In this document: positions 33,745 through 43,136 of the stretch, piece after piece
Layout: every line of letters begins with the position of its first letter
How positions within the stretch are numbered: position 1 is the first letter of the stretch
Assembly (NCBI GenBank): GCA_015709635.1
Contig: CP054180.1
Coordinates: 558,001-622,000 of the forward strand
DNA from: Gammaproteobacteria bacterium
GTDB lineage: Bacteria > Pseudomonadota > Gammaproteobacteria > Burkholderiales > Nitrosomonadaceae
Length of the DNA: 64,000 nt
Direction of reading: 5' to 3'
Made by a program: the position numbers and the translations under genes
Notes under the pieces: model-generated
The model's input: the letters and a program-made list of their open reading frames with translations, nothing else
Databases searched by the model: none
What the model was told of the DNA's origin: nothing

Positions 33745-34917
33745 TCAGAACGGCCCGGAGATTTCAAACGTCATGCCGTCCTCAACGCGACCGGTTTGAC
33801 CGAGCTGTGAGCTGAAATACAGCCGTGAGCCGTCGGGACTGAACGCCGGGCCGGTGATTTCCGAGCGGTCATGACCCGCCAGTTGTAATAGCGGCAGAAC
33901 CTTATCCGCGCTCAAAACCACGATCTGCATGTCACCGCCGTCCTCGGCGACCAGTAATTCGCCCGCGGCATTGCCGGTGATATTGTCTACCCCGGTTAAT
34001 ACCGGTGAAAGATACACAGCGGCATTGTAGAGGATGCTGAGATACTGCTGTTGTGCATCGTATGCCCACACGCGGTTGTCGCTTTTGGTGGTGAAATAAA
34101 CAATCCCTTGGTGGTACCAGATACCTTCACCGCCGTTAAACCGCGTGCTGGCGGCGACCTGTTGGCGAGTTGGTGTAGCGGTTGCCAGCGGGTCGGGTAG
34201 GGGATGCCAGCGCACGGCGCCAATACGCCCATCCACGATTTCGGCTACTTCCAGAATGCCGTCGTCGAGATTGGGATTGCCGGTGCCATCGAAGCTGCGG
34301 GCGGTATAGCGGTAAAGACAGCCATCCGGCTGATCTTCGGTGAGATAAAGCTGTTTGTTTTGCGTATCCACCGCCACCGCTTCATGCCGGAATACGCCGA
34401 GCGCGCTTCTGACTTGCGCCGCCTTGCGGCCGAACGGATCGCATTCCCATACCTGGCCCTTGTCGATTTCCTCGCACGACAACCAAGTCTGCCACGGCGT
34501 ATGCCCGCCGGCGCAATTGCGGTTGGTTTGACTCAGAATCGGATACGCATCGGCGATGTCGCCTTGAGCATTGAAACGCAGCGCGCCTGCGCCGCCGGCT
34601 TGCTTATCCAGCTCGCTGTTGGAGACATAAATCCAGCCGCCATCCCCGGTTGCGAATGTAGCGCCGCCATCGGGCGCCGCATGCCAGCGGTAATCGAAAA
34701 GTTTCTGACCCGAGCGGGCGATGATGCGCGATGTAAAGCCCGCAGGCAAGCGCACGCCGTTCTGATCCGGCGGCAGCAATCCGGTATGGGTTGTCAGCAG
34801 CGGAATCAGGGATGCAGCTTTAACGGCTGAGGGCAGCAAAGCGTTACCAGCAAAAATTCCCAGGCTGCTGAAACCGTATTGCAATAATTTGCGCCGCTGC
34901 GGGCTAAAAGTATTCAT
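33745..34917 (-). CDS. PhoX-like (DUF839) exported protein
   Basis: A 390-residue protein with a twin-arginine-type signal (PQRRKLLQYGFSSLGIFAG). I prefer the ATG at 34917, with GAGG eight bases before, over a GTG at 34923. Family marks include NCAGGHTPWQTWLSCEE, FRHEAVAVD and LYLTEDQPDGCLYRYT. PhoX enzymes are calcium/iron phosphatases in the periplasm. This one is shorter than classical PhoX (~600-700 residues), so phosphatase activity is a family-based guess. Confidence 0.85.
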   Translation of the reverse strand: MNTFSPQRRKLLQYGFSSLGIFAGNALLPSAVKAASLIPLLTTHTGLLPPDQNGVRLPAGFTSRIIARSGQKLFDYRWHAAPDGGATFATGDGGWIYVSNSELDKQAGGAGALRFNAQGDIADAYPILSQTNRNCAGGHTPWQTWLSCEEIDKGQVWECDPFGRKAAQVRSALGVFRHEAVAVDTQNKQLYLTEDQPDGCLYRYTARSFDGTGNPNLDDGILEVAEIVDGRIGAVRWHPLPDPLATATPTRQQVAASTRFNGGEGIWYHQGIVYFTTKSDNRVWAYDAQQQYLSILYNAAVYLSPVLTGVDNITGNAAGELLVAEDGGDMQIVVLSADKVLPLLQLAGHDRSEITGPAFSPDGSRLYFSSQLGQTGRVEDGMTFEISGPF

Positions 34918-35011
34918 ATGCACAACCTCATGGATAATCCGGACGCTGGATAACTGAGAGATAGTTTACAATGCCTTGCCGATTAACATCATTCGATGAA
35001 AGCATTTACCA

Positions 35012-35392
35012 ATGATTCATGTTCTTAAAATAATTGTAACTCTGCTGATGTTCCTGACCGTACTGTTTTTTATCAATACCATGCTAACGATTACCACCGG
35101 TTTTTCAGCATGGCTCAGCACGGCTTTGTCATTTGCCTGTGCAGCAATGGCCGCCTGGTTCACGTGGAAACTGGCTGCCGGAAAAAGGACGCATGGATTT
35201 GTTGCAGTAATCAGCGGTGCATTAATCCTCGGCGGTTTATTTTTTACGTTAGGATTTTTAGGTCCCATGGTATTCGCCAAAGATACCAATCAAGGGCCGT
35301 TGATCGGTGTCTTTATTGCTGCGCCGCTGGGAGTAATCGTGGGGGCGATCGCAGGATATATGTATGCGTCCAAACGGCATGTGAGCGATTAA
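35012..35392 (+). CDS. Small integral membrane protein
   Basis: A 126-residue protein with four hydrophobic helices (about 5-27, 33-52, 62-83, 95-119) and short polar loops. It has no motif I recognise. It diverges from the PhoX-like gene, with ~95 bases between the starts. Probably a real inner-membrane protein of unknown role. Confidence 0.6.
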   Translation: MIHVLKIIVTLLMFLTVLFFINTMLTITTGFSAWLSTALSFACAAMAAWFTWKLAAGKRTHGFVAVISGALILGGLFFTLGFLGPMVFAKDTNQGPLIGVFIAAPLGVIVGAIAGYMYASKRHVSD

Positions 35393-35640
35393 ACTACTGC
35401 CTAGTTGTTTCTCGTGCGCTCAACGGTGATTTCAGCTTTGTTTATGGATAGTAATTTAAGGTTGTTTGCAAAAATGCCGCTACGGTTTTCTGTGAAAAGG
35501 TCTGTCAGCTCAATCTTTATTATTCTCTTTCTCATGGGATTCTTTCTTCTGTGGTAAAGCGCAATATTCAATATCCGGGTTATTCGTTGATGGATTATTC
35601 CAACAATCCGGGATTGATACGGTTTTTTTATCTTTAGCTT

Positions 35641-38028
35641 ATGAAACTGGGTGCGGCACAATTTTTTTCTTTCTTACAAAGCGGACAGTTTGTTTTTTTG
35701 CCGGCACTTGTCGTTGGAATTTGTCTTTTACCGGTGGGATTTTATGTCGATCATTTGCATTGGCGTAACCAAGAGCGCGATTTGCGTGATGCGGTGTTCA
35801 CTAGGCTTAGCCTGTTGCGCGCCACTTTGGAAGGCAACATCGCCAGTAATGCGCAATTAGTACAAGGCTTGGCCGCATCGATTTCAGCCGAGCCGGATTT
35901 GTCTACCGGTAAATTCGAACAATTGGCTCAATATCTGTTCAAAGGCCGCTCGCAATTGCGCAATATCGGTGCGGCGCCTGATTTGGTGATACGGTATATG
36001 TATCCGCTTGAAGGCAATGAAGCGGCCATCGGTATGAATTTCCGGGATCATCCCAAGCAACTCCAGGCCGTGTTACAGGCACGCGACAGCGGTAATCTCA
36101 TTTTTGACGGACCGGTTGATCTGGTGCAAGGAGGACAGGGCTTTATTGCGCGCCTGCCGATATTTCTTGATGAAAATAAAGCCGGCAAAGAGAAGGTATT
36201 CTGGGGCGTGATCTCGGCTGTCATTGATGTGGAGCAATTGTATGCAGCCAGCGGCTTGCCGGATCTGGCGCAAGAATTTGACATCGCCCTGCGGCGGAAT
36301 GATGCGCTGGACAAAGGTAAGGTGTTTTTCGGCATGAGCCGCGTATTCGATCAATACCCCGTGCTGCTGGATGTTTCCTTACCCAACAAAGATTCATGGC
36401 GGATGGCGGCAATCCCCAAAGGGGGATGGTCCGCGGCTAGCGGCAGTTCTATTTTTTTCCGCTTGGGTTTGGTTCTGGCCGCTATCCTGATTTTGCTGCC
36501 GCTTATCGCGATAGGAAGATTTCATCAGAAGAACCGGGATAGTGAAACACGTTTGCGGACGTTGTTTGTGATGTCGCCGATCGGTATCGCATTGAACGAC
36601 TATACGACGGGAAAATTCATCGAATTCAACGATGCCTTGTTAACGCCTACCGGCTATCAGCGCAGTGAGTTATTGGATCTGACGTATTGGGATATCACGC
36701 CGCAGGATTATGCAGCTGATGAAGCGCTGCAGCTTGAAATTTTGCAGGCGACCGGTAGGTTTGGTCCCTACCGCAAGGAATATATCCGCAAGGACGGCAG
36801 CCGTTATCCGGTGCAGCTCAACGGAGTTGTGATCCAAGATGTTTCCGGGCGGAAATTGATTTGGTCGATTATTGAAGTGATTACCGATCTCATGCAAGCG
36901 GAGCAGGCATTGAAGGATAGCCGGGAAAGATATCAACGGCTGGTGGAAGATATTGGCGATAAATTTGTCATTTATAGCTACAAGGCGATTACCGGTGAGA
37001 TCGTTTATGTCAGCGGCGGCATCGATAAGATTTTTGGTATTTCAAGAGAGGAAGCTATCGGAAAATTCTGGAATCAGATCGTAAACTGGTATCCGGACTC
37101 ACTGAAATATGGCTACTTCATCATTAACCAGATCGCGCAAGGGAAAATGGATTTTGTGCAATTTGAGATGAGCTTTGTCCATCCCGATGGTAATGAACGC
37201 ACGATCTTGGTCTCGACTCATCCAGCTGACGATGCCGACGGCGATTTGCGCATTGAAGGCATTGCCGAGGATATTACCGAACGCAAGGCGGCCGAACAAG
37301 CACTTGTTAACGCCCGGCGGGAAGCCGAGCGGGCAAACAAAGCAAAATCCAAATTCCTGTCCAGCATGAGTCACGAATTACGCACACCGTTGAACGCCAT
37401 ACTGGGTTTTAGCCAGTTGATGGAGCTGGAAGGTCTCAACAATCCGCATTTGAAGTACATCCGGGAGATCAAAAATGCAGGCGCTCATTTGTTGGCGCTG
37501 ATTAATGAAGTGCTGGATCTGGCTCGAATCGAATCGGGACGGATCGAGCTGAAACTGGAATCCGTCGAAGTTCTTCCATTGATCGAGGAATGTATGAACC
37601 TGGTGCGGATACAGGCGGATAAACTGGATGTGCAGCTGACGCATACCGGGTTGGCAGGGAAAGTGCTGCATGCCGACCGGGTCAGGCTCAAACAAGTGAT
37701 TCTCAATCTGATATCCAACGCCGTTAAGTACAACCGCCAAGGCGGTAAAGTGCACATCGAAGCGCGGGAATCGGAAAATCACGGTTGTTTGCGGATCGTC
37801 ATTACCGATAGCGGAATTGGAATCGCCGCGCATAAGATGGCGGAACTTTTTCAGCCTTTTAACCGGTTGGATGCCGTGAACAGTGGAATTGAAGGTACCG
37901 GTATCGGCTTATCGATTACCCGGCAAATTGTCGAATTAATGGGTGGTATCGTCGGTGCGGAAAGCGAACTGGGCGTGGGCAGTACTTTCTGGTTCGAATT
38001 GCCGGTAAAAGAGCTGCCGGAAAAATAG
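35641..38028 (+). CDS. CHASE-PAS-PAS sensor histidine kinase
   Basis: A 795-residue membrane histidine kinase. A first helix (~20-36) leads into a periplasmic CHASE domain (~70-245: LRNIGAAPDLVIRYMYPLEG, GPVDLVQGGQGFIARLPIF), then a second helix (~270-290). Two PAS domains follow (~300-420 and ~435-555). The HisKA box is FLSSMSHELRTPLNAILGFS with the phospho-His. The ATPase part has NLISNAVKYN, DSGIGI and GTGIGLSIT. No receiver domain is fused, and no response regulator is beside it. The ligand is unknown. Confidence 0.92.
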   Translation: MKLGAAQFFSFLQSGQFVFLPALVVGICLLPVGFYVDHLHWRNQERDLRDAVFTRLSLLRATLEGNIASNAQLVQGLAASISAEPDLSTGKFEQLAQYLFKGRSQLRNIGAAPDLVIRYMYPLEGNEAAIGMNFRDHPKQLQAVLQARDSGNLIFDGPVDLVQGGQGFIARLPIFLDENKAGKEKVFWGVISAVIDVEQLYAASGLPDLAQEFDIALRRNDALDKGKVFFGMSRVFDQYPVLLDVSLPNKDSWRMAAIPKGGWSAASGSSIFFRLGLVLAAILILLPLIAIGRFHQKNRDSETRLRTLFVMSPIGIALNDYTTGKFIEFNDALLTPTGYQRSELLDLTYWDITPQDYAADEALQLEILQATGRFGPYRKEYIRKDGSRYPVQLNGVVIQDVSGRKLIWSIIEVITDLMQAEQALKDSRERYQRLVEDIGDKFVIYSYKAITGEIVYVSGGIDKIFGISREEAIGKFWNQIVNWYPDSLKYGYFIINQIAQGKMDFVQFEMSFVHPDGNERTILVSTHPADDADGDLRIEGIAEDITERKAAEQALVNARREAERANKAKSKFLSSMSHELRTPLNAILGFSQLMELEGLNNPHLKYIREIKNAGAHLLALINEVLDLARIESGRIELKLESVEVLPLIEECMNLVRIQADKLDVQLTHTGLAGKVLHADRVRLKQVILNLISNAVKYNRQGGKVHIEARESENHGCLRIVITDSGIGIAAHKMAELFQPFNRLDAVNSGIEGTGIGLSITRQIVELMGGIVGAESELGVGSTFWFELPVKELPEK

Positions 38029-38030
38029 GC

Positions 38031-38072
38031 ATCAAAGGCAGTGCGTTTCACTATTCACTGCTGTGCTTTGAT
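38031..38072. terminator. Hairpin between convergent kinase and oxidase genes
   Basis: ATCAAAG-GCAGTG pairs with CACTGC-CTTTGAT, with a small bulge. It sits just after the kinase stop and before the convergent oxidase stop; no long T run is present. Confidence 0.4.
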
Positions 38073-38112
38073 GATCACGCCCCCTTTGTTGTACTGCATG
38101 ACAGTTCGATAT

Positions 38113-39732
38113 TCAGCTGACAAAGAAATTGCGCATCATACCCATGTCCTCATGCTCCAGATTGTGGCAGTGATAGAGGAATAATCCCGTGTAGTCCTTG
38201 AACGGTTTAATAATTTCGACTTCTTCTCCCGGCATCACCAGCACGGTATCCTTCCAGCCGCTGTTGATGAATCCGTCTTTCACCGTATCGTAAGCGCTAC
38301 CGAGGTTATTTTGCTTGCGCGACAGGATCTGAAACTGCTGGCCGTGGATATGAATCGGGTGCGGCAACGCCATCATCATACTCATCCCGCCGCCCCGGCC
38401 GCCGCGCATGCCGCCGCCCATGCCCCGGTTATCATGGGATATCCGGATTCTTTGCACGGTATTGACCGGTATCTTTTCCCGCTCCATATGATTTTGCATT
38501 TCGAAGGTTTTGCCGTTGAGATTGAATGCCATATGGCGCATGCCGATGGTGATCGGTACCACAATATTGGGATCGGAAGCATCCCTGGCTGTCAGGCGGT
38601 TTATGGGAATCAGCGTGTCCGGCAGTTTGGGCGAATCACCGACTTGTTCGGCGATGGTGAATCGGACGATGGTATCTTTCTCGCTCTGGCTTGCTGCGCC
38701 ATCCATCATCATGCCCATTTCGCCCCTGCCGCCGTGCATGCCGCGTCCCATACCGCCACCCATATGCGCCGCCGATCCCTGGTACGGTAAACTTTGCAGC
38801 GTCAACTCTGAGCCGGGCTTGCGGCCGCTGAAATCGGCCCACAGTTCCACCCGTTCCGCCGGGCCGAGCATGACATAAGGGAGGGTCTCAGGCTTTTCCA
38901 GTAACGCGCCATCGGTGCCGATGGCAGTGACCGGTGTGCCGTCGCTCCAGCCCAGCTTGTAAATTCTGGAGTTGGAACCATTCAAGATGCGCAAGCGGTA
39001 CGCACGTGTTTTTACGGGAATGACACTATCGCTTTGACCATTCACCAGGATAGTATCGCCCAGGAAACCACGCATACGTTGATGCATATTCAGCAGGTAG
39101 CGCAATTGATTGCCATGCGTAAAGCTGCGATCCTGGATAACGAGCGGGATATCGAATTCTCCGCCCGGTAAGTCCAGCTTGCGCTCGGCTTCGTCGGTAA
39201 TGGTAATAAGTCCCGTCAAACCTTGGTATACCTGCGTGGCGGTCAATTCGTGCGTATGCGAATGATACCAGTTGGTGCCGGCGGGGTTTTTTACCTCGAA
39301 TTCATACACGTATTGCTCACCCTGATGGATCGCGTACATCGGATGTCCGTCCATGATCTGTGGCACATGCATGCCGTGCCAATGGGTGACGCACGGTTCG
39401 GTCAATTGGTTATAAAAAAATATCCGTACCTTTTGGCCTTGTTCGAAATTGAGGATCGGCCCTAAATAGCCGGGTAGCTCTTTGAGTGCATTGTGCGGTC
39501 CTTTCAACAGTTTTCCGGTGTATTTAAAAACATGCGTATGAGCGCCCGGCAAAATCGGAACATCCGCGGTTTGCGCCGTCAATGCGATTTCGACATCGGC
39601 ATTGAATGCGCTATTGGGTGTTTTGTTGATGGTGCGGTTTTCTGCGAATGCGAACCCGGGCATGGCGGCTGACAGTGTGCCGAGCGCCGCGTATTGCAGG
39701 AACTGGCGCCGTTTATAATTGATATTTGTCAT
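38113..39732 (-). CDS. Tat-exported multicopper oxidase (CueO/CopA-like)
   Basis: A 539-residue periplasmic multicopper oxidase. The signal has KRRQFLQYAALGTL, a twin-arginine motif. Copper ligands are in HWHGMHVPQ, WYHSHTHELTA, HPIHIHGQQF and HCHNLEHEDMGMM, which together supply all three copper types. A Met/Gly-rich stretch (~325-350: GMGRGMHGGRGEMGMMM) resembles the Cu(I)-binding segment of CueO, and a second Gly/Met cluster lies near ~445. Likely role: oxidising Cu(I) for copper tolerance. The RND efflux operon at 48698-54366 is a plausible partner. Confidence 0.93.
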   Translation of the reverse strand: MTNINYKRRQFLQYAALGTLSAAMPGFAFAENRTINKTPNSAFNADVEIALTAQTADVPILPGAHTHVFKYTGKLLKGPHNALKELPGYLGPILNFEQGQKVRIFFYNQLTEPCVTHWHGMHVPQIMDGHPMYAIHQGEQYVYEFEVKNPAGTNWYHSHTHELTATQVYQGLTGLITITDEAERKLDLPGGEFDIPLVIQDRSFTHGNQLRYLLNMHQRMRGFLGDTILVNGQSDSVIPVKTRAYRLRILNGSNSRIYKLGWSDGTPVTAIGTDGALLEKPETLPYVMLGPAERVELWADFSGRKPGSELTLQSLPYQGSAAHMGGGMGRGMHGGRGEMGMMMDGAASQSEKDTIVRFTIAEQVGDSPKLPDTLIPINRLTARDASDPNIVVPITIGMRHMAFNLNGKTFEMQNHMEREKIPVNTVQRIRISHDNRGMGGGMRGGRGGGMSMMMALPHPIHIHGQQFQILSRKQNNLGSAYDTVKDGFINSGWKDTVLVMPGEEVEIIKPFKDYTGLFLYHCHNLEHEDMGMMRNFFVS

Positions 39733-39934
39733 GATTAACCTGTCGTGTGATTAACGATGAATTTCGAGCGGTTCGCATCAAATTGCAGATGATCCCGCTG
39801 CAACTATTTTCTGGAATTCAGTGTATCAGTTCAAACGTAATAAGCAATCGGATTTCAGTCGAATGAAAGGGTTCATTCTTATGCAGGAGCGGATGGATAA
39901 AAAACAGAATGAAGAGCTTAGAATGTGACCTGAC

Positions 39935-41656
39935 TTACTTAAGCAGCGCCAGCAATAGTTGCGGTGATGTGTTTGCTTGAGCTAACACGGCAGTTGCAGC
40001 TTTTTGCATGATCTGCGCTTTGGTCAGAGAAGTTGCTTCTTGCGCATAGTCGGCATCTTGGATGCGCGATTGGCTGGCTACGGCAGATTCAGTACTGATA
40101 TTGTTGTTGGTGACAACAGATTCCAGCCGGTTAAGTTGTGCACCGATCTTCGATCTTTCTTCACCGATGTGATTCAAAGCAAGATCCATCATATAAGTGG
40201 CAAATCCTGCATTATTGACCAGATCCAGATTTTGTATGCCCATGGCGACGGTATTCACTGCGCCGAAAGTGACATCCAGGGTGTCCCCTTTGTTTGCACC
40301 GACTTGAAGTTGTTTGTTGTTGCCGACTGCGGCGGCATTGATATTTTCCCAGATTTCGTAAAACCCGCTGAGTGGATTGGTGCCGCTACGTGAGCCGCTA
40401 TCGGGGATAACGCTTGTTGCGGTTTGGATCGGTCCGCCATCGGCATCTGCACCGCCAATCGCACCGGTATCGGTATCGGTGAGATTCATACCGGCGATGA
40501 ATGCGGCGCCATGTGCGACAAAATCCGCATTAAACGCATCGGCATTCGCATATAGGCCGCCCGTTGCTGCATTGATCGCATCGCTGAGGGTAGCTGTCTG
40601 ATGCTGGTTCAGATAAACCATAACATCCTTGATGCCCGAGCCGCCGTTATCCTTGATGACTTGATGCAGGTAACGCACAGCGGCGTAAGCTGCGGAGTAA
40701 TCATCCGACGTACCGCCCCAGGCTGCGCCTGCCGAACCGAAAGTCGCTGCCCGCGTCATGACGCCGCCAATGCCGACGCTGTTGATCGAAGATTGCAAGC
40801 GTTCGTCGGCACCATGGATGAATTCCGCAGCGCCTTCCATAAACCATTTTTGGTCTGCCGCGGGCTCAAACATCGAACCGATATTCATGCTGCGGTACAT
40901 GACGGCGTGCACCATTTCATGCGCAATGATCCGGTCGTTATAAAACGGTGCGGTTCCGCCGTCCGGTAAATTGGGCGGCGTAAAATCGCTCATGTCGATC
41001 TGCAATTTGACATTGGTTGCTTTGCCGGTATAGCTACCAGGCACTGCACCGACAACCCGGGCGGCGGTGCCACCCGCGCCGTCGGTGAAAGTGGTCAGTT
41101 CGATATTCAGATCGGCACCGTCGGCGGTGATGCCGAAGTATTGCTGGATCTTGCTTTCCGCATCTTCCAGCCAGCCGTTTTGTAATCCGTACATAACAGC
41201 CAATTGATCCGAATTACCCAGGACACTGCTGCCGGAGGAATCAAATACCTTGTCGCCATTGAATGCCGTCGTGGTGGAGACTTTTTCTATTTCCTGAATC
41301 AGTTGATTCGCTTCTTCTTGCAGCGCTTTCTTATCGCTCACGCTGTTGGTTGAATTTGCCGCCTGTATGGAAAGCTCGCGGATGCGCTGCATTGCGGAGG
41401 TTATTGAGTTCAATGCGCCGTCGGCGGTTTGCAGCATGGAAATGCCGTCGCTGGCATTCCGGGTGGCCTGATTCAAGCCGCGAATTTGTGATGTCATACG
41501 TCCGGAGATGGCAAGGCCGGCGGCATCATCTTTTGCACTGTTAATACGCATACCCGATGACAACCGCTCCAATGAGCGATTCAAATCGTTTGTGGTCGCC
41601 GACAAGTGCCGCGAAGTATTCAGCGCTCCCAAATTTGTATTAATCGACAAACTCAT
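39935..41656 (-). CDS. Flagellin with internal zinc-protease domain (flagellinolysin type)
   Basis: A 573-residue flagellin, longer than the usual 270-500. The N-terminal ~140 residues (SLSINTNLGALNTSRHL, RLSSGMRINSAKDDAAGLAI) and C-terminal ~95 (AQLNRLESVVTNNNIS, AQANTSPQLLLALL) are the conserved polymerising helices. The middle (~145-470) carries IIAHEMVHAVMYR at ~243-255, an HExxH zinc site, and WFMEGAAEFIHG at ~271-282, offering the third Glu ligand. This matches flagellinolysins, whose filaments carry protease on the surface. No other flagellar gene is nearby, so it is probably one of several flagellins. Confidence 0.9.
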   Translation of the reverse strand: MSLSINTNLGALNTSRHLSATTNDLNRSLERLSSGMRINSAKDDAAGLAISGRMTSQIRGLNQATRNASDGISMLQTADGALNSITSAMQRIRELSIQAANSTNSVSDKKALQEEANQLIQEIEKVSTTTAFNGDKVFDSSGSSVLGNSDQLAVMYGLQNGWLEDAESKIQQYFGITADGADLNIELTTFTDGAGGTAARVVGAVPGSYTGKATNVKLQIDMSDFTPPNLPDGGTAPFYNDRIIAHEMVHAVMYRSMNIGSMFEPAADQKWFMEGAAEFIHGADERLQSSINSVGIGGVMTRAATFGSAGAAWGGTSDDYSAAYAAVRYLHQVIKDNGGSGIKDVMVYLNQHQTATLSDAINAATGGLYANADAFNADFVAHGAAFIAGMNLTDTDTGAIGGADADGGPIQTATSVIPDSGSRSGTNPLSGFYEIWENINAAAVGNNKQLQVGANKGDTLDVTFGAVNTVAMGIQNLDLVNNAGFATYMMDLALNHIGEERSKIGAQLNRLESVVTNNNISTESAVASQSRIQDADYAQEATSLTKAQIMQKAATAVLAQANTSPQLLLALLK

Positions 41657-41696
41657 GTTTTCATGATGATGGTATTCAGGTATGGTTTTTTAACGA

Positions 41697-41704
41697 TTAC
41701 CGGC
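41697..41704 (-). promoter_or_regulatory. Possible sigma-28 -10 element of the flagellin gene
   Basis: On the minus strand GCCGGTAA matches the sigma-28 -10 core GCCGATAA at seven of eight bases, ~41 bases before the start. The -35 at standard spacing is poor, so this is tentative. A second match GCCGCTAA lies at 41714-41721. Confidence 0.35.
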
Positions 41705-41785
41705 TGAATTTCTTTAGCGGCTGAAGTAAATTTTCTGACAGGAAGGATTCAAATCGATACTGCAGTGGAATCCCGTGATGCAGAT

Positions 41786-43063
41786 TTATAGTTCTTCACC
41801 AGGTTCTTGCAGATCAAGCATAGGCAACTCCAATCCCTCAATGGCCGGTAAAGCACGCCCGGCGATCCCTTGCAAATCGCCGTACATACCGACCGTGGAT
41901 TCGATCACACCTTGAATCTGCATTTCCCGCTTGGCCCAGAGACGGGTCATGGTCTTACGTTCTTTGTCCAGATCCGCTTGCATGTCGGCAAATTTTTCCA
42001 CGATCGCTTCGATGCGATGCTTGAATTTCGGTCCGGTTAAATAGCGATAGACCAACTCCATTTTGGTTTCCTGGCCTTCCTGGAATTGCCGCGTATTGGC
42101 GATTTCTATCAGGGATTGGCGCAACGCCATGACGAGCGGTAACGCCAGACGCGGTTCGGTGACCCAGATGCCGTCGATTTGTCCAAACGTTTCGATTTCC
42201 TTCGGTAACGTGCTGGATACCAGCACTGCGATTTCCGCTTTGGCGGTGCGTTGATCATTGCGCAGTTTTGCCAGCCAGCCGTCGCTCCAGTTTTTAGTCC
42301 GTTTGGATTCCCACAAAATTGCGCCGCACCGCTGACCTGATGGTCCCATCACGCGTTGCAATACATCGCCGCCAAATTCGCCTTTCGCGACCGGTTCAAT
42401 GCTGTCCAGCGGAAATTTCAATCGCAACGCGGTTTCCAATTCGAGCTCCAGAACTTCACCCTGGAGTTGCTGTGAGCCCTGATCGGCTTTGCGTTTCAAT
42501 TCGTCGATCTGGCGCTGCATCGAAGCAATCTGTTCTTCTTTCTCACTGACCTTGAGCTTGAGACTGTCTTCGGCTTCTTGCTTGGCTTTTTGCCGCACCT
42601 GGGTGATCGATTCCTGCACTCGTTTTTCAACGGTCAAATCCAGTTCCCGTTTGGCATCGTCCAGTTCACGCTGCTTGCGCAACAGATCGGCTTGTGTTTT
42701 TTGCGCTTCTTCCAGTTTGCTGTTGCGTTGCCGGAGAATTTCCTGCAATTCCAGCAATTCCTTGGATTTAGCTTCCAGATCGGATGCCAATGCGAATCTG
42801 GCTTTTTTGGCTTCTTCGGCAGCGATCAGCGCGCGTTCCGTTTTGAGTTTGCTGGCGACTTGCTCATCCAGTGTTTTTTGTGCCTCTTCGAGGGATTTTT
42901 GCTGTGCCTTCAACGCGGTTTCACGCTTGGAAACATCCGTCTCTTTCTGCGCCAGCTTCGCTTCGTACTCCTGCCGTGTAGCCTGTATCAGCGGCGCGGC
43001 GAGCGACTCGGTTAATTTGATTTCGGAGGTGCACTGTGGGCAGCGGATGGTCGGTTCGGTCAT
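41786..43063 (-). CDS. DUF2130 coiled-coil protein
   Basis: A 425-residue DUF2130 protein of unknown function. It opens with a zinc-ribbon-like CPQCTSEI (one visible Cys pair). Residues ~30-210 are a long charged coiled coil. The C-terminal DUF2130 part includes GEFGGDVLQRVMGPSGQRCG and ILWESKRTKNWSDGWLAKLR, which resembles a nuclease-like core (Glu-x-Lys). It could act on DNA, but that is only suggested by the ESKR motif. Confidence 0.86.
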   Translation of the reverse strand: MTEPTIRCPQCTSEIKLTESLAAPLIQATRQEYEAKLAQKETDVSKRETALKAQQKSLEEAQKTLDEQVASKLKTERALIAAEEAKKARFALASDLEAKSKELLELQEILRQRNSKLEEAQKTQADLLRKQRELDDAKRELDLTVEKRVQESITQVRQKAKQEAEDSLKLKVSEKEEQIASMQRQIDELKRKADQGSQQLQGEVLELELETALRLKFPLDSIEPVAKGEFGGDVLQRVMGPSGQRCGAILWESKRTKNWSDGWLAKLRNDQRTAKAEIAVLVSSTLPKEIETFGQIDGIWVTEPRLALPLVMALRQSLIEIANTRQFQEGQETKMELVYRYLTGPKFKHRIEAIVEKFADMQADLDKERKTMTRLWAKREMQIQGVIESTVGMYGDLQGIAGRALPAIEGLELPMLDLQEPGEEL

Positions 43064-43136
43064 GTTGAAGCCTGTGGAAAGAATGTTTGATCGGAGTAAC
43101 GATAAAACCGCTGCAATACGCGGGCGGTATCAAAGT

